A program made the position numbers and the translations under genes. The notes beneath the pieces were generated by a model. It saw only the letters and a list, made by a program, of their open reading frames with translations, was not told where the DNA came from and ran no database searches. A stretch of 55,728 bases of DNA from Cristatella mucedo (taxonomy: Eukaryota > Bryozoa > Phylactolaemata > Cristatellidae), in the NCBI GenBank assembly GCA_009760855.2, contig WPIO01000120.1:1180001-1235728 (forward strand), in the 5' to 3' direction. This document shows, piece after piece, positions 55,461 through 55,728 of the stretch. The number at the start of each line of letters is the position of its first letter. Position 1 is the stretch's first letter.

Positions 55461-55728
55461 GCAGAATATCAGACCTAGGCTAGAGAGAGCTTTGATGGCG
55501 TGCCGAAGTGACCACGCTGCCCAGGAAATGCGAATTTCAAGTACCCGAAGCGTATATACGAGTCTGTAATGCAACGATAACTGTCAGTTGGCTCAAAAAA
55601 AGCACAGGCATTTGGTTCTCGCTCTCAGCTTTGAAAACCAGCAAACACAACCTAATTGAGGCTTAAAAATTGAACGTAAATACTTTGCAAAGTTTAGTCA
55701 GTAGAAGTTTTGAAATTCTACACAGCTT

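Overview
The window is animal nuclear DNA. It is A/T-leaning, dense in microsatellites and crowded with decayed retrotransposons, and it holds no prokaryote-style operons, rRNA or CRISPR arrays. Long introns, tRNA-derived SINE-like repeats, CR1/L2-type LINEs and Ty3/gypsy remnants fit a large lophotrochozoan genome. A parasitic flatworm is my best guess, but the taxon is inference only.

One host gene can be reconstructed completely. It is a ten-coding-exon nicotinic-acetylcholine-receptor-type (Cys-loop) channel subunit on the minus strand, from the ATG at 36926 to the stop at 15629. Every intron is GT...AG and every junction keeps frame, giving about 475 aa (484 aa if an alternative exon-1 donor is used). 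It has a signal peptide, an intact 13-residue Cys-loop and four membrane segments. Coding exons 3 and 4 are exactly 45 and 110 nt. Gly-Gly replaces the vicinal cysteines of an alpha subunit.

Layout: 1-10430 is GC-richer debris holding a site-specific-type non-LTR RT relic (about 2999-3360), a gypsy RT-integrase pseudogene (about 4910-6418), and two related repeat units (7221-9060 and 9211-10430), one carrying a degenerate 30-bp coding minisatellite. Region 11300-15050 has LINE 3' ends and a GT microsatellite. Region 15400-36940 is the receptor gene. Its intron 6 (about 10 kb) and intron 7 are largely LINE sequence, including a nested insertion with a clear 7-bp target duplication. Region 37000-39350 is the gene's upstream flank with a SINE-like unit. 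Region 39360-42630 is the best-preserved LINE (endonuclease and RT). Region 43800-49500 mixes LINE fragments, SINEs, a 162-bp tandem duplication and about 1 kb of hexanucleotide repeat. Region 49965-52240 is another EN-RT LINE. Region 54959-55460 is a gypsy RNase H relic.

No second intact protein-coding gene is recognisable. I see no new multi-gene system. The most informative items are the divergent receptor subunit and the layered transposon history around it.
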